Shown here: one piece after another, positions 36,449 through 45,908 of the stretch
How the letters are laid out: each line of letters opens with the position of its first letter
How positions within the stretch are numbered: the first letter of the stretch is position 1
Assembly: GCF_001907695.1 (NCBI RefSeq)
Contig: NZ_KV880637.1
Coordinates: 992,001-1,056,000, forward strand
Origin: Thalassospira sp. TSL5-1
GTDB lineage: Bacteria > Pseudomonadota > Alphaproteobacteria > Rhodospirillales > Thalassospiraceae
Direction of reading: 5' to 3'
Length of the DNA stretch: 64,000 bases
The notes under the pieces: model-generated
Told to the model about the DNA's origin: nothing
Databases searched by the model: none
Seen by the model: the letters and a program-made list of their open reading frames with translations, nothing else
Program-made: the position numbers and the translations under genes

Positions 36449-38599
36449 TTATTCGTCGAGGACCAGCACCGGAACAGAAGACATATTGTCTTCGTCAAGG
36501 GCGCTGCCCCGGCCTGAAAGGGACGGGTTGGTCATGAAATAGTTGTGGGCCGAAAACGCATCCTTTTCCGCATCACAGCGTTCATAAGACCCGTCTGGCT
36601 GGAGATACCAGCTTTGGGCGGTGTCTTTCAAATTCGCAATCATGATTTGTTCGATGATCTGGCGGTGGCAAGTGGGGTTTTCGATGGGAACCAGACATTC
36701 GACCCGGCGGTTAAGGTTGCGCGGCATCCAGTCGGCCGAGGAAATGAACGCCTTGGCCTTGCGCGAGGGCAGCTTTGCGCCATTGGCAAAGACCACGATA
36801 CGGGAATGTTCCAGGAACCGACCAACAATGGATTTAACACGAATATTTTCCGAAAGCCCCGGAACACCCGGACGCAAACAGCAAATCCCGCGAACCACAA
36901 GATCTACCGGCACGCCCGCCTGAGAGGCGCGATACAGCGCATCAATCACAACCGGGTCGACAAGGCTGTTCATTTTGGCCCAAACGCCACAGGGTTTTCC
37001 AGCTTCGGCGTTTTCGATTTCTTTTTCAATATTGGCCACCAGGCTGGGCCGCAGGGTGTGCGGTGCAATGGCGATTTTTTCCAGTGAACGCGGCGTGGCA
37101 TAGCCGGTCATGAAATTGAAAATGCTGCCCGCGTCGCGGCCCAGGGCCGGGTCACACGAAAAGAAGGAAATGTCGGTATAGAATTTGGCCGTGATCGGGT
37201 GATAGTTGCCGGTACCAAAATGGCAATAGGTACGAAGGCCGTGGGTTTCGCGGCGTACCACCAGGGAAATTTTGGCATGTGTCTTCCATTCCAGGAAGCC
37301 ATAGACCACCTGACACCCGGCACGTTCAAGGTCTGCCGCCCAGCGCAGGTTGGCTTCTTCGTCAAAGCGGGCCTTAAGTTCGACCATTGCCGTGACCGAT
37401 TTGCCAGCTTCAGCAGCGGCAATCAGGGCTTTCACAATCGGGCTGTTTTCCGATGTGCGATACAGCGTTTGTTTAATGGCAACCACTTCGGGGTCGCGTG
37501 CGGCCTGCAACAGGAACTGTACCACCACGTCGAAATCCTCAAACGGGTGATGAACCACCAGGTCCTTTTTGCTGATCGCGGCAAAACAGTCCCCGCCAAA
37601 GTCGCGCACCCGTTCGGGGTAACGCGCGGCATAGGGCGGAAACAGAAGATCGTGATGCAAATCGGAATCGATCAGCTGTTTGACATCGACGACACCCAGA
37701 AGCCCATCAACTTTGACCACCTGTTCAGGCGCAACATTGAGTTCGTCGATCACGAAATTCAACAGATCTTCCGGGATCGAGGCATTGACCTTAAGCCGGA
37801 TGATGCTGCCACGGCGGCGGCGTTTCAGCGCGGTTTTAAACACGCGCACCAGGTCTTCGGCCTCTTCCTCGATTTCCACGTCAGAGTCGCGAATAACACG
37901 AAACAGGCCATGTTCGATCAGATCGAACCCGGGGAACAGTTTGCCCAGATACATCAGAACCGCATGTTCCAGCGGCAGATAGCGTTCAGTGCGGCCCGGC
38001 AGGCGCAGGAAACGGCCAATTTTCGGCGGCATCGGGATCAGCCCGCGCATATTGTGCCCGTCAGACGGGTCAAACAACTGCATGACAATGGCAAATCCCA
38101 GGTTCGGGATGAACGGGAAAGGATGGGACGGGTCAATGGCAAGCGGGGTGAGGGTGGGGAAAATTTCCCGCATGAAATAGCCGTCAAGCCATTTGCGGTC
38201 GGTTTGGGTCAAATCGTCGGGCGAGATGACGGCAATGCCTTTTTGCTGCATATCGCCGCGCAATTGCTGCCAGATGCGCTGCTGATCCTGCAAAAGCTGG
38301 TTGGCATCATAGGTAATGGCCCGCAACTGTTCGGACGGGCTGAGGCCATCCTGGCTGATATTGGTCATGCCCGCGCGAACCTGGCCGACCAGGCCGGCGA
38401 CGCGCACCATATAAAATTCGTCAAGATTGCTGGCCGAAATGGACAGAAAACGCAGCCGTTCAAGCAGCGGGTGGTTCTGATTCTGCGCTTCTTCAAGAAC
38501 GCGGCCATTAAAGGCAAGCCAGGAAAGTTCGCGATTGATAAAGCGTTTTTCCGAATCAATAGTTATTGCACTTGATTGAATTGCCGCAGCGTGTTTCAC
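36449..38599 (-). CDS. ppk1: Polyphosphate kinase 1
   Basis: A ~716-residue enzyme that polymerises the terminal phosphate of ATP. It opens [19 protein letters not shown], the usual N-terminal domain. The autophosphorylated histidine lies in [17 protein letters not shown] and the second catalytic histidine in LEHSRIVVF. Start choice: GTG 38599 has a perfect AGGAGG seven bases upstream, whereas the ATG at 38623 is eight codons further out and overlaps that site. It is transcribed ahead of ppx. The 248 bases upstream hold no clear operator. Confidence 0.95.
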   Translation of the reverse strand: MKHAAAIQSSAITIDSEKRFINRELSWLAFNGRVLEEAQNQNHPLLERLRFLSISASNLDEFYMVRVAGLVGQVRAGMTNISQDGLSPSEQLRAITYDANQLLQDQQRIWQQLRGDMQQKGIAVISPDDLTQTDRKWLDGYFMREIFPTLTPLAIDPSHPFPFIPNLGFAIVMQLFDPSDGHNMRGLIPMPPKIGRFLRLPGRTERYLPLEHAVLMYLGKLFPGFDLIEHGLFRVIRDSDVEIEEEAEDLVRVFKTALKRRRRGSIIRLKVNASIPEDLLNFVIDELNVAPEQVVKVDGLLGVVDVKQLIDSDLHHDLLFPPYAARYPERVRDFGGDCFAAISKKDLVVHHPFEDFDVVVQFLLQAARDPEVVAIKQTLYRTSENSPIVKALIAAAEAGKSVTAMVELKARFDEEANLRWAADLERAGCQVVYGFLEWKTHAKISLVVRRETHGLRTYCHFGTGNYHPITAKFYTDISFFSCDPALGRDAGSIFNFMTGYATPRSLEKIAIAPHTLRPSLVANIEKEIENAEAGKPCGVWAKMNSLVDPVVIDALYRASQAGVPVDLVVRGICCLRPGVPGLSENIRVKSIVGRFLEHSRIVVFANGAKLPSRKAKAFISSADWMPRNLNRRVECLVPIENPTCHRQIIEQIMIANLKDTAQSWYLQPDGSYERCDAEKDAFSAHNYFMTNPSLSGRGSALDEDNMSSVPVLVLDE

Positions 38600-38871
38600 G
38601 CAAAGCCTCCTGCCATGAGCCATATGGTGTTGGAATTAAAACGCCACCATCTCTCTTGCCTGCGAGTATACGATAACTGTTTGTTAAACTGCAATTTGTA
38701 ACCCGGAAAAAGCAATTGCGCCAATGATGGTCAGATAGATTCGACGCGGCAGAATAGTCAATAAAATGGTCCTGAAATCCTACAATTATGTGTCAGTTTT
38801 TTACGTGGTACCGAAGCCCACCTTATGGCATGTCTGTGCCGGAAAACATTGATCCATCATAAACGGGCCAC

Positions 38872-39456
38872 ATGTTCATGAAGACTTTGTTGTTGTTGCG
38901 GCATGCCAAATCCAGCTGGGATGATCCCGCCCGGGCGGATCATGACCGCGAACTGAACCCGCGCGGTGAAAAGGCTGCGCCGGTTATGGGCCGGTTTTTA
39001 GTGCGCGAAGGCCTGATGCCTGACCTGGTATGGTGTTCGACCGCAGCGCGCGCGGTGCAAACATTGGGGCTTTTGGGGCGACAATTTGCCGAGACTGACC
39101 GGGTGATTTACGCCGAAGACCTGTATATGGCCCGCGAAACCGCCCTTTTAAAATGCCTGCAACAAACCCATGATGACGCCGATACCGTGATGATGGTTGG
39201 CCATAACCCCGGCATGGAAAGTTTTGCCCTGGAGCTGATTGGTCACGACAGCAACGGGTTTCGTCCTGACATGGAACGCAAATTTCCCACCTGCGCCTTA
39301 TGCCAGTTCACGTTCGAGATTGATGATTGGGCCGACGTGAAATGGCGTTCGGGCCAGTTGCAGCGGTTTATCAAGGTCAAGCAATTGCAGGGCGAGGTGC
39401 CGGCGGATTCCGATGCGGCGGGGATTGGGGCAAGTGATGCGTCTGCCAATACTTGA
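38872..39456 (+). CDS. sixA: SixA-type phosphohistidine phosphatase
   Basis: A ~194-residue histidine phosphatase. The catalytic motif is LLLLRHAKSSWDDP, the RHG-like form of SixA, and the second motif is VGHNPGMESFA. Homologues dephosphorylate histidine residues in phosphorelay proteins or the nitrogen PTS. A second in-frame ATG at 38878 gives the more usual MKTLLLLRHA start. No ribosome site decides between them. The C-terminal ~25 residues are Asp/Ala-rich. It stands alone between ppk (divergent) and aspS. Confidence 0.88.
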   Translation: MFMKTLLLLRHAKSSWDDPARADHDRELNPRGEKAAPVMGRFLVREGLMPDLVWCSTAARAVQTLGLLGRQFAETDRVIYAEDLYMARETALLKCLQQTHDDADTVMMVGHNPGMESFALELIGHDSNGFRPDMERKFPTCALCQFTFEIDDWADVKWRSGQLQRFIKVKQLQGEVPADSDAAGIGASDASANT

Positions 39457-39663
39457 CGCGGGCAGGCGAGAAGCGTTTTATACGTGAAAATTCGGATGCT
39501 GACAGGCGCGTCAGATAATGACGTTTTCGCAAATAGGCCCGGCTGGCTGCCATTTCGGTACAAAGCACGGCAGATTTGCGCGTTTTTTGTTTGACAGCGC
39601 CGGTCAGCCATGCACCTTTGCGGCCCAATCGCGGCCCAAAATATAACGCAACCTGGAAAGACC

Positions 39664-41451
39664 ATGCACCCTTATCGCTCTCATAATTGCAATGCACTTC
39701 GCGTTTCCGATGCCGACGCCCAAGTCCGCCTGTCTGGCTGGATTCACCGCAAACGCGACCACGGCAACCTTCTGTTTGTCGATTTGCGCGATCATTATGG
39801 TATCACCCAGGTCGTGATCGACATTTCCAGCCCGCTGTTCGAGGTTCTGGACAAATCGCGCGCCGAAAGCGTGATCACGGTTGACGGTAAGGTGGTTAAA
39901 CGCACCCCCGAAACCATCAACCCGAACCTGCCGACCGGTGAAATCGAAGTTTACGCGTCGAACATCGAAGTGCAGTCCTCGGCCGATGTGCTGCCGATGC
40001 CGGTTTTTGGTGATGTCGAATATGGCGAAGAAGTTCGCCTGCGCCACCGTTACCTCGATCTGCGTCGCGAAAGCGTTCATAAAAACATCGTTCTGCGTTC
40101 GCAGGTCATTTCGGCTATGCGCCAAAAAATGACGGCACAGGGTTTCCTTGAAATTCAGACGCCGATTCTGACCGCATCCTCGCCGGAAGGTGCGCGTGAC
40201 TTCCTGGTGCCGTCGCGCACCCATCCGGGCAAATTCTATGCCCTGCCGCAGGCTCCCCAGCAGTTCAAACAGTTGCTGATGGTTTCAGGGTTCGATCGTT
40301 ACTTCCAGATCGCACCGTGCTTCCGCGACGAAGATGCCCGCGCTGACCGGTCGCCGGGCGAGTTTTATCAGCTCGACTTTGAAATGGCCTTTGCCACCCA
40401 GGACGACGTTTTCGCCGCGATCGAGCCGGTCCTGCACGAGATTTTCGTTGAATTTGGTGGTGGTCGCGAAGTAACCGATTATCCGTTCCCGCGTATTCCG
40501 TTTGATGAATCGATGGCGAAATACGGTTCGGACAAACCGGACCTGCGTAACCCGCTGGTGATTTCGGATGTGACCGAAGCGTTCCGCGGCTCGAATTTCG
40601 GTATTTTTGCCAGCAACATCGAAAAAGGTTCGGTGGTGCGTGCCATTCCGGCACCGGGGGCTGCCAATCGTCCGCGCAGCTTCTTTGACAAGCTGAATGC
40701 CTGGGCCCGTGAAGAGGGTGCTGCTGGTCTTGGTTACATCGTTTATGATGAAAACGGCGAAGCCAAAGGCCCGATTGCCAAGAACCTGGATGCCGAGCGC
40801 ATTGCATCGATCAAGGAAACCACCGGTGTTGCCAATGGCGATGCGGTGTTCTTTGCCTGTGACAAGCCGCTGCCCGCGGCCAAGTTTGCCGGTAAGTCGC
40901 GTGAAAAGATTTGCGACGATCTTGGCTTGCGCGAAGAAGGCAAGTTCAAGTTCTGCTGGATTGTTGATTTCCCGATGTTCGAGGAAGACGACGACGGCAA
41001 GATCGAATTCAGCCACAACCCGTTCTCGATGCCGCAGGGTGGGCTTGAAGCCCTTGAAAACATGAACCCGCTGGATATTAAAGCCTGGCAGTATGACATC
41101 GTTTGTAACGGTATCGAGCTGTCGTCGGGTGCCATTCGTAACCATCGCCCGGATATCATGTACAAGGCGTTTGAAATTGCCGGTTATGGCAAGGAAGTTG
41201 TCGAAGACCGCTTTGGCGGCATGTTGAACGCATTCAAATTCGGCGCGCCGCCGCACGGTGGTTCGGCCCCGGGTGTTGACCGTATCGTCATGCTGCTGGC
41301 CGATGAACCGAACATTCGCGAGGTCATTGCCTTCCCGCTGAACCAGCAGGCACAGGACCTGATGATGAATGCGCCGTCGGTTGTTGATGACCGCCAGCTG
41401 AAAGAACTGCATTTGCGGGTTCAGTTGCCGCCGAAGGCGAAAAAAGACTGA
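39664..41451 (+). CDS. aspS: Aspartate--tRNA(Asp/Asn) ligase
   Basis: A 595-residue class IIb synthetase of bacterial type: an OB-fold anticodon domain ([20 protein letters not shown]), the catalytic core with motif 2 in [20 protein letters not shown], the inserted GAD domain (about 290-410), and motif 3 [14 protein letters not shown]. Whether it also charges tRNA(Asn) depends on GatCAB, not seen here. Start 39664 follows GGAAAG; the longer frame from 39610 lacks family similarity. A terminator follows at 41483. Confidence 0.96.
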   Translation: MHPYRSHNCNALRVSDADAQVRLSGWIHRKRDHGNLLFVDLRDHYGITQVVIDISSPLFEVLDKSRAESVITVDGKVVKRTPETINPNLPTGEIEVYASNIEVQSSADVLPMPVFGDVEYGEEVRLRHRYLDLRRESVHKNIVLRSQVISAMRQKMTAQGFLEIQTPILTASSPEGARDFLVPSRTHPGKFYALPQAPQQFKQLLMVSGFDRYFQIAPCFRDEDARADRSPGEFYQLDFEMAFATQDDVFAAIEPVLHEIFVEFGGGREVTDYPFPRIPFDESMAKYGSDKPDLRNPLVISDVTEAFRGSNFGIFASNIEKGSVVRAIPAPGAANRPRSFFDKLNAWAREEGAAGLGYIVYDENGEAKGPIAKNLDAERIASIKETTGVANGDAVFFACDKPLPAAKFAGKSREKICDDLGLREEGKFKFCWIVDFPMFEEDDDGKIEFSHNPFSMPQGGLEALENMNPLDIKAWQYDIVCNGIELSSGAIRNHRPDIMYKAFEIAGYGKEVVEDRFGGMLNAFKFGAPPHGGSAPGVDRIVMLLADEPNIREVIAFPLNQQAQDLMMNAPSVVDDRQLKELHLRVQLPPKAKKD

Positions 41452-41482
41452 TCACGGCATTTGCCCGTGACGGAAATGCGCG

Positions 41483-41518
41483 AAAAGAGCGATTGGCAAG
41501 GCTGATCGCTCTTTTTTG
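41483..41518 (+). terminator. Terminator after aspS
   Basis: AAAAGAGCGAT (41483-41493) pairs perfectly with ATCGCTCTTTT (41504-41514), followed by more T. Confidence 0.9.
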
Positions 41519-41605
41519 TTGCGAATTTGCAACTGGCGTTACCCTTATATTAAGGTGCTGTCCGTCAGAATTGGATAAGGACGTTTTTTCGATGGGAGAC
41601 GGGCC

Positions 41606-42706
41606 GTGAAAAAGTTTCTGATAGCAGCAGCCCCCCTTTTCCTGACGGCATGTGGTGGATCGGGGGATGATACGACGTTATCCAGATTGGCCGATGACGT
41701 GATCAGCTATGTAACGACAGGGCGCACCGTTGCCGAAAACCAGCGCGCACTTGTCGCGGGGCAGGGGTGTGGGACGGATGCGTCATTGTTTGGTAATGGC
41801 GATTGCAAGGTGGATTCCGGGGCGGTGATGGGGTTTGTTGATCGCAATGGGTCATCGGCAATTGCGCCGCTTTCGGGGGCACGTTCCACTGTTTATGCGG
41901 TTAACGCGCCGGTCGAGGATTGGGGCAAACCCGGCCACAGGCGATTACACCCGCTTGGCAATTCAGCCGATGTCATGATCGTTGATCTGCCACCTGCCGC
42001 CAGCCAGCTTGATCAGCCCGGGCGAGGGGATGGGCCTGTTGCCTCCCGCAAGGATGAGGCGGCAAAGACGGGCAATCGGCATAATGGGGATACGGATACC
42101 CCGCCCGTTGTGGCGCAAAAGGATATGGCTTCCCTGCCAGACGATGCCCCGCGCACGGAAACGGCAGCCCTGCCTGATGCGAAACCGGCCAGCAACAATA
42201 AAGACCGATCCGCACAGGAAACTGCGGGAACCGATAATGTGAATGGACCGCAGGCCAGCGTTGCACCGGATGCCATGCAAGCGGATGCGCCAGGCAAAAT
42301 GCCGGATGTTGAACCGGGTCACGTATCTAAATCCAAATTGCCGCCCGCACCAGCGGGGGCCAAAGCGGTAAATAAAACCTCGTTAAAAGGGGGTGTTGTC
42401 GGGCCGGATGCCCATAAGCAGGCATCGGGTCAGGATGCCTTTGAAACATCGGCACGGGATGCGGTCAGTGCGGGGAAATATGTTGTGCTGGGCAGTTTTA
42501 ACAGCCAGAAGCGCGCCCGCATCGCCCTGGATCAGTTTTCGCAATATCATCCGCAATTGATTCCTGCGACGGTAGAGGGTACCCCTTATCTTAGAATTGC
42601 AGTAGGTCCAATGAATATGGCGCGGGCAAATGACTTGCGCCTTGTTACTGCCAAAAATGGCGTTAAGGATTCGTGGATTTTAAATATCGTCGGCAGCGGA
42701 GAATAG
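41606..42706 (+). CDS. SPOR-domain lipoprotein
   Basis: A 366-residue protein. The N-terminus MKKFLIAAAPLFLTACG has a lipobox (LTAC), so it should be a lipoprotein attached at Cys16. A long Pro-, Ala-, Asp- and Lys-rich linker (about 110-280) leads to a C-terminal SPOR domain (about 285-366) with GKYVVLGSFNSQKRARIALDQF and YLRIAVGPM. SPOR domains bind glycan strands stripped of peptides at the division septum. Start is GTG 41606 after GGGAGA. The next gene starts two bases after the stop, so these two form an envelope operon. Confidence 0.85.
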   Translation: MKKFLIAAAPLFLTACGGSGDDTTLSRLADDVISYVTTGRTVAENQRALVAGQGCGTDASLFGNGDCKVDSGAVMGFVDRNGSSAIAPLSGARSTVYAVNAPVEDWGKPGHRRLHPLGNSADVMIVDLPPAASQLDQPGRGDGPVASRKDEAAKTGNRHNGDTDTPPVVAQKDMASLPDDAPRTETAALPDAKPASNNKDRSAQETAGTDNVNGPQASVAPDAMQADAPGKMPDVEPGHVSKSKLPPAPAGAKAVNKTSLKGGVVGPDAHKQASGQDAFETSARDAVSAGKYVVLGSFNSQKRARIALDQFSQYHPQLIPATVEGTPYLRIAVGPMNMARANDLRLVTAKNGVKDSWILNIVGSGE

Positions 42707-42708
42707 AT

Positions 42709-43554
42709 TTGCCAAAAATAGTGCGAAATGCGGTCGGCCGCTATGCAACGCTTGCGGTCGCAGTGACCTTTGGTGCCGCATTGGGCGGATGTAGTGCACA
42801 GGCTGGGCCGTCGTCTCCTGCCGCGAATGGTCTGGTGTCACATGTCGCCGAATATAAGCTGCGGCTGGTTTCGACCAGTGCCAATAGCTCTGTTGTTGCT
42901 GCGCGGGGGGCCTTTGGTTTTCGGTTTGAAAAGGTGTGTGACGGCTGGATTTCCGAATATCGCAATTCGCTGATTTTGCAGGGCCCTCAGGGTGGTGCGA
43001 TTAATTCATCCTATAGCATGACGCAGTGGGAAGATTTTGCGGCAAAACATTATCGGTTTCGCGTGCGCGACTTTCAGGACGGTTATTTGACTGACGAAGT
43101 AAACGGCGATGCCGAACGCCTGGATGACAAGGTTGTGGTGCATTACGAAAAGCCGGTTGAAGTCACCGAGGACCTGCCTGTTGATACCCTGTTTCCGACC
43201 CAGCATTCGATCAAGCTTATGCAGCATGCGATGGATGGCGAGGGATATAGCAATGACCGGGTGTTTGACGGCGCGGGTGATACACCGGTTTATCGTATTT
43301 CCGCAGTGATTTCTGGTGCGAAAAAGGCTGAAAACGCCGCACGCGATGAAGACCATATCGTCGATAAGCCATTTCATCGTATTAGCATGGCCTTTTTCCC
43401 GATGGATGATGACGCAGAACAGCCTGCTTACGAAATGTCGGTTGATTATGGCCAGAACGGGATTACCCAGGGACTGGTACAAAACTTTGGCGATTTCAAA
43501 CTGCGGGGCGATTTGATCAAGGTACGTGAATTGCCGCCGCCGCAATGTGATTAA
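42709..43554 (+). CDS. eipB: DUF1849 / EipB-like cell-envelope protein
   Basis: A ~281-residue exported protein. The N-terminal hydrophobic segment ends in ALGGCSAQAG, so a lipoprotein form is possible. The mature region matches DUF1849, including VSHVAEYKLRLVS, GFRFEKVCDGWISEYR and YSMTQWEDFAAKHYRF. Brucella EipB (same family) is periplasmic, adopts a beta-spiral fold and is needed for envelope integrity. I chose TTG 42709, with GGAGA eight bases upstream; an in-frame GTG at 42673 would overlap the SPOR gene. A terminator follows at 43610. Confidence 0.85.
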   Translation: MPKIVRNAVGRYATLAVAVTFGAALGGCSAQAGPSSPAANGLVSHVAEYKLRLVSTSANSSVVAARGAFGFRFEKVCDGWISEYRNSLILQGPQGGAINSSYSMTQWEDFAAKHYRFRVRDFQDGYLTDEVNGDAERLDDKVVVHYEKPVEVTEDLPVDTLFPTQHSIKLMQHAMDGEGYSNDRVFDGAGDTPVYRISAVISGAKKAENAARDEDHIVDKPFHRISMAFFPMDDDAEQPAYEMSVDYGQNGITQGLVQNFGDFKLRGDLIKVRELPPPQCD

Positions 43555-43609
43555 AGACAAACCGCTTTAAGGGCGGGTTTGGCCTTCCATATGAAACCAT
43601 ATGAAATGA

Positions 43610-43651
43610 AAAATGACCTGTCGCCTGTGGAGGGCGGCGGGTCATTTTTTT
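43610..43651 (+). terminator. Terminator after eipB
   Basis: AAAATGACC (43610-43618) pairs with GGTCATTTT (43640-43648), and an inner CGCC/GGCG extends the stem. Further T follow on the plus strand. Confidence 0.8.
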
Positions 43652-43782
43652 ATGAACAGGGTTTGGGGCCGTATGTTGACGTCATATGCCGTGATACCGG
43701 CGTAAAGGAACCCGCCGTTTTGCCAACATGAAACAAAACGGATATTGCCAACTTGGAAATGTTGCCGCCCGGATGTGCGGAA

Positions 43783-44109
43783 TTATGCGACGATGGAGCC
43801 CCGGCTGTCGCAACAATAAAGGTCGTACAGTGTTTTGATGATGCGGACGGCTTCTTCGCCATTGAGGGAATAATAGATTGTCTGTGCTTCGCGCCGCGTC
43901 TTGACCAACTGGTCCCGCCGCAATCTCGCAAGATGCTGGGACAGGGCAGACTGGCTTAACCCGATGATCTTTTCAAGTTCGCCGACAGATCGTTCGCCAT
44001 TGTGTAACTGGCATAAGATCATCAATCGACTTTGGTTGCTCATGGCCTTGAGGAGGGCGCTGGCCCTTCCGGCTTGTTGTTCTAATTCTTTTATTTCCAT
44101 GTGCCTCAT
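43783..44109 (-). CDS. ArsR-family regulator resembling the persulfide sensors SqrR/BigR
   Basis: A 108-residue winged-helix protein. Its recognition region is GERSVGELEKIIGLSQSALSQHL, followed by TRREAQTIYYSLNG. Cys33 lies in LMILCQLHNG and Cys99-Cys100 in LYDLYCC. The 66-residue spacing from Cys33 to Cys99 equals that between Cys41 and Cys107 of SqrR, where the pair forms a polysulfide bridge on sensing persulfide. The sequence is much closer to SqrR/BigR than to metal-binding ArsR. No sulfide gene is adjacent, so its target is not visible. ATG 44109 is used; ATG 44100 is possible. Confidence 0.87.
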   Translation of the reverse strand: MRHMEIKELEQQAGRASALLKAMSNQSRLMILCQLHNGERSVGELEKIIGLSQSALSQHLARLRRDQLVKTRREAQTIYYSLNGEEAVRIIKTLYDLYCCDSRGSIVA

Positions 44110-44574
44110 TTCATTCCGGTCGTGATCCCGGTTGTGAATGCGTGATAATTTACCCCGTTATCACAGATGGAACGTTGTCCATCTTTTCACAACTGTGGCT
44201 CATTTGTAGGCTGATCGCGGGCAGGCATAAGTGTGATGCCATCCGCATTCCTGTTCAAAAGTATTATATTTGTCTATTCGAGCAGTCGCAAAGTCTGATT
44301 TGTAAATTGACGGAAAACTTTAAGATTACTTCGCAAAAACGGGCCAAATTGGACTTTGGTCGGGTTTATTTGAAGATGTATGTGATTTATGCCAAGGCAG
44401 GTTGCGCCCAAATATGCAAAGAAGAATTAAATTGCAATTGTTTCTTGGTTGCGTCAACCCAAGCGTTACATATTGTTACAACAAGCCGGGCATATGATCA
44501 TTTAGAGGCGGCAGGGCCGCTTTGGGTGATAATGCAAAACAAACCGGCATATAAACGGGAGGCAGCAGACGGGT
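44110..44574. other. 465-base gap without a recognisable gene
   Basis: This stretch is more AT-rich than its surroundings. It lies between the ArsR-type regulator (leaving left) and the deacetylase-like gene (leaving right), so it holds at least two promoters. I see no RNA gene, terminator or strong dyad. An open frame at 44142-44612 crosses it but has poor codon use and overlaps the next gene. Confidence 0.5.
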
Positions 44575-45504
44575 ATGGCAACATTGTTTGTTTCGCATCG
44601 TGCCTGCATTGAGCATGATCCTGGCCACGGCCACCCGGAGCAACCGGACCGCCTGCGGGTTATTCAACGGGTTCTTGAAGCCGAAGAATTCATGTTTTTG
44701 CATCGTGAAGAGGCGCGGCGGGCCGATATCGACCTGATCAAACGGGTGCATGACCCGGTCTATGTGGATCGCATCTTTGCCAAAATTCCCGAAAAGGGCG
44801 AAATATCGCTGGATGGCGATACCTATGTATCACCCGCCTCGGGCGAGGCGGCATTGCGGGCGGTTGGCGGGTCCTGTGTTGCGGTGGATGCGGTGATGCA
44901 GGGGCATGAACGCAATGCCTTTGTCGGGGTGCGCCCACCGGGGCATCATGCCGAATATGAACGCGCAATGGGCTTTTGCCTGTTTAACAATGCAGCGGTT
45001 GCCGCGCGCTATGCGCGGGAAACTTATGGCATCAAGCGGGTTGCGGTGATGGATTTCGATGTGCATCACGGCAATGGTACGCAGGATCTTTTTTATCATG
45101 ATCCTGATCTGTTTTATTGCTCTACCCATCAATGGCCGCTTTATCCCGGCACAGGCGACCCGATGGATCGGGGATGTGCCAATAATATCCTGAATGTTGG
45201 GCTGACGGCAGGTGCGGGCACGGCAGAAATCCAAAAGGCGTTTCATGACTATGTGGTTCCCGGTCTGATCGATTTTGCCCCGGAATTGTTGATTGTTTCT
45301 GCCGGGTTTGATGCGCATCGTAATGACCCGCTGGCAGGCCTGGCCCTGGTGGAAAGTGATTTTACCTGGATGACCGAGCAGCTTTTGGCCGTCGCCGGGC
45401 AATGTTGCGAGAACCGTTTGGTATCGATTCTGGAAGGCGGATATGATCTGCCGTCGCTGGCATCCTCGGTATTGGCGCATGTGCGGGCCTTGATGACGGG
45501 GTGA
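44575..45504 (+). CDS. Histone-deacetylase-like amidohydrolase (class II type)
   Basis: A 309-residue zinc hydrolase. The arginase-deacetylase motifs are complete: RPPGHHAEYERAMGFCLFNN, then DFDVHHGNGTQ, SAGFDAHRNDP and LEGGYD with the catalytic Tyr. Bacterial members remove acetyl groups from polyamines, acetoin-linked lysines or other small substrates; which one is not clear. ATG 44575 is preceded by GGGAGG but at a longer distance than usual. xseB follows after 123 bases. Confidence 0.9.
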   Translation: MATLFVSHRACIEHDPGHGHPEQPDRLRVIQRVLEAEEFMFLHREEARRADIDLIKRVHDPVYVDRIFAKIPEKGEISLDGDTYVSPASGEAALRAVGGSCVAVDAVMQGHERNAFVGVRPPGHHAEYERAMGFCLFNNAAVAARYARETYGIKRVAVMDFDVHHGNGTQDLFYHDPDLFYCSTHQWPLYPGTGDPMDRGCANNILNVGLTAGAGTAEIQKAFHDYVVPGLIDFAPELLIVSAGFDAHRNDPLAGLALVESDFTWMTEQLLAVAGQCCENRLVSILEGGYDLPSLASSVLAHVRALMTG

Positions 45505-45627
45505 TCCAACCGTCAATCGCAATCTGACGGAGAAATTGCGTGATATGGGCAAAGTCGGGCCGGGCTTTGTATTGCCCTGCTGGGGCCTTGCGCGTAAACT
45601 CCGCCCAGCCAATAAAAAGGAGCAAAC

Positions 45628-45885
45628 ATGTCGGACGCAAATCCTGTAATTCCCGAAGATATCGCCAAACTGAGCTTCGAGGAGGCTTTGGGCCAGCTTG
45701 AAAATCTGGTGCGGCAGCTTGAACAGGGGCAGGTGGGCCTTGATGACGCGATTGCATCCTATGAACGCGGGGCCGCATTGAAACGCCATTGCGCAGACAA
45801 ATTGCGGGCGGCCGAAGAACGCATCGAAAAAATTACGCTGGGGGCGGATGGCAAACCCGGCGCAACAGCCACCGAAATCGAATAA
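45628..45885 (+). CDS. xseB: Exodeoxyribonuclease VII small subunit
   Basis: An 85-residue helical protein with the family core LSFEEALGQLENLVRQLEQG followed by LDDAIASYERG. XseB binds several copies to one XseA and controls degradation of single-stranded DNA to oligonucleotides. AAAAAGGAG precedes ATG 45628 at the right distance. ispA starts 23 bases downstream, giving the standard xseB-ispA-dxs order. xseA is not in this window. Confidence 0.95.
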   Translation: MSDANPVIPEDIAKLSFEEALGQLENLVRQLEQGQVGLDDAIASYERGAALKRHCADKLRAAEERIEKITLGADGKPGATATEIE

Positions 45886-45908
45886 CCACATTCAAGGCGG
45901 AGTCCCGG

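Noticed and set aside
37199-38575. 458-codon open frame on the plus strand
   Set aside because: Antisense to ppk1; no family resemblance, while the minus-strand frame has all polyphosphate kinase motifs.
40285-41412. 375-codon open frame on the minus strand
   Set aside because: Antisense shadow of aspS.
44142-44612. 156-codon open frame before the deacetylase-like gene
   Set aside because: Codon use and composition are unlike neighbouring genes, there is no ribosome site, and it overlaps the real gene at 44575.
45511-45531. CCGTCA/TGACGG hairpin after the deacetylase-like gene as a terminator
   Set aside because: Only a six-base stem with a nine-base loop and no T-run after it.
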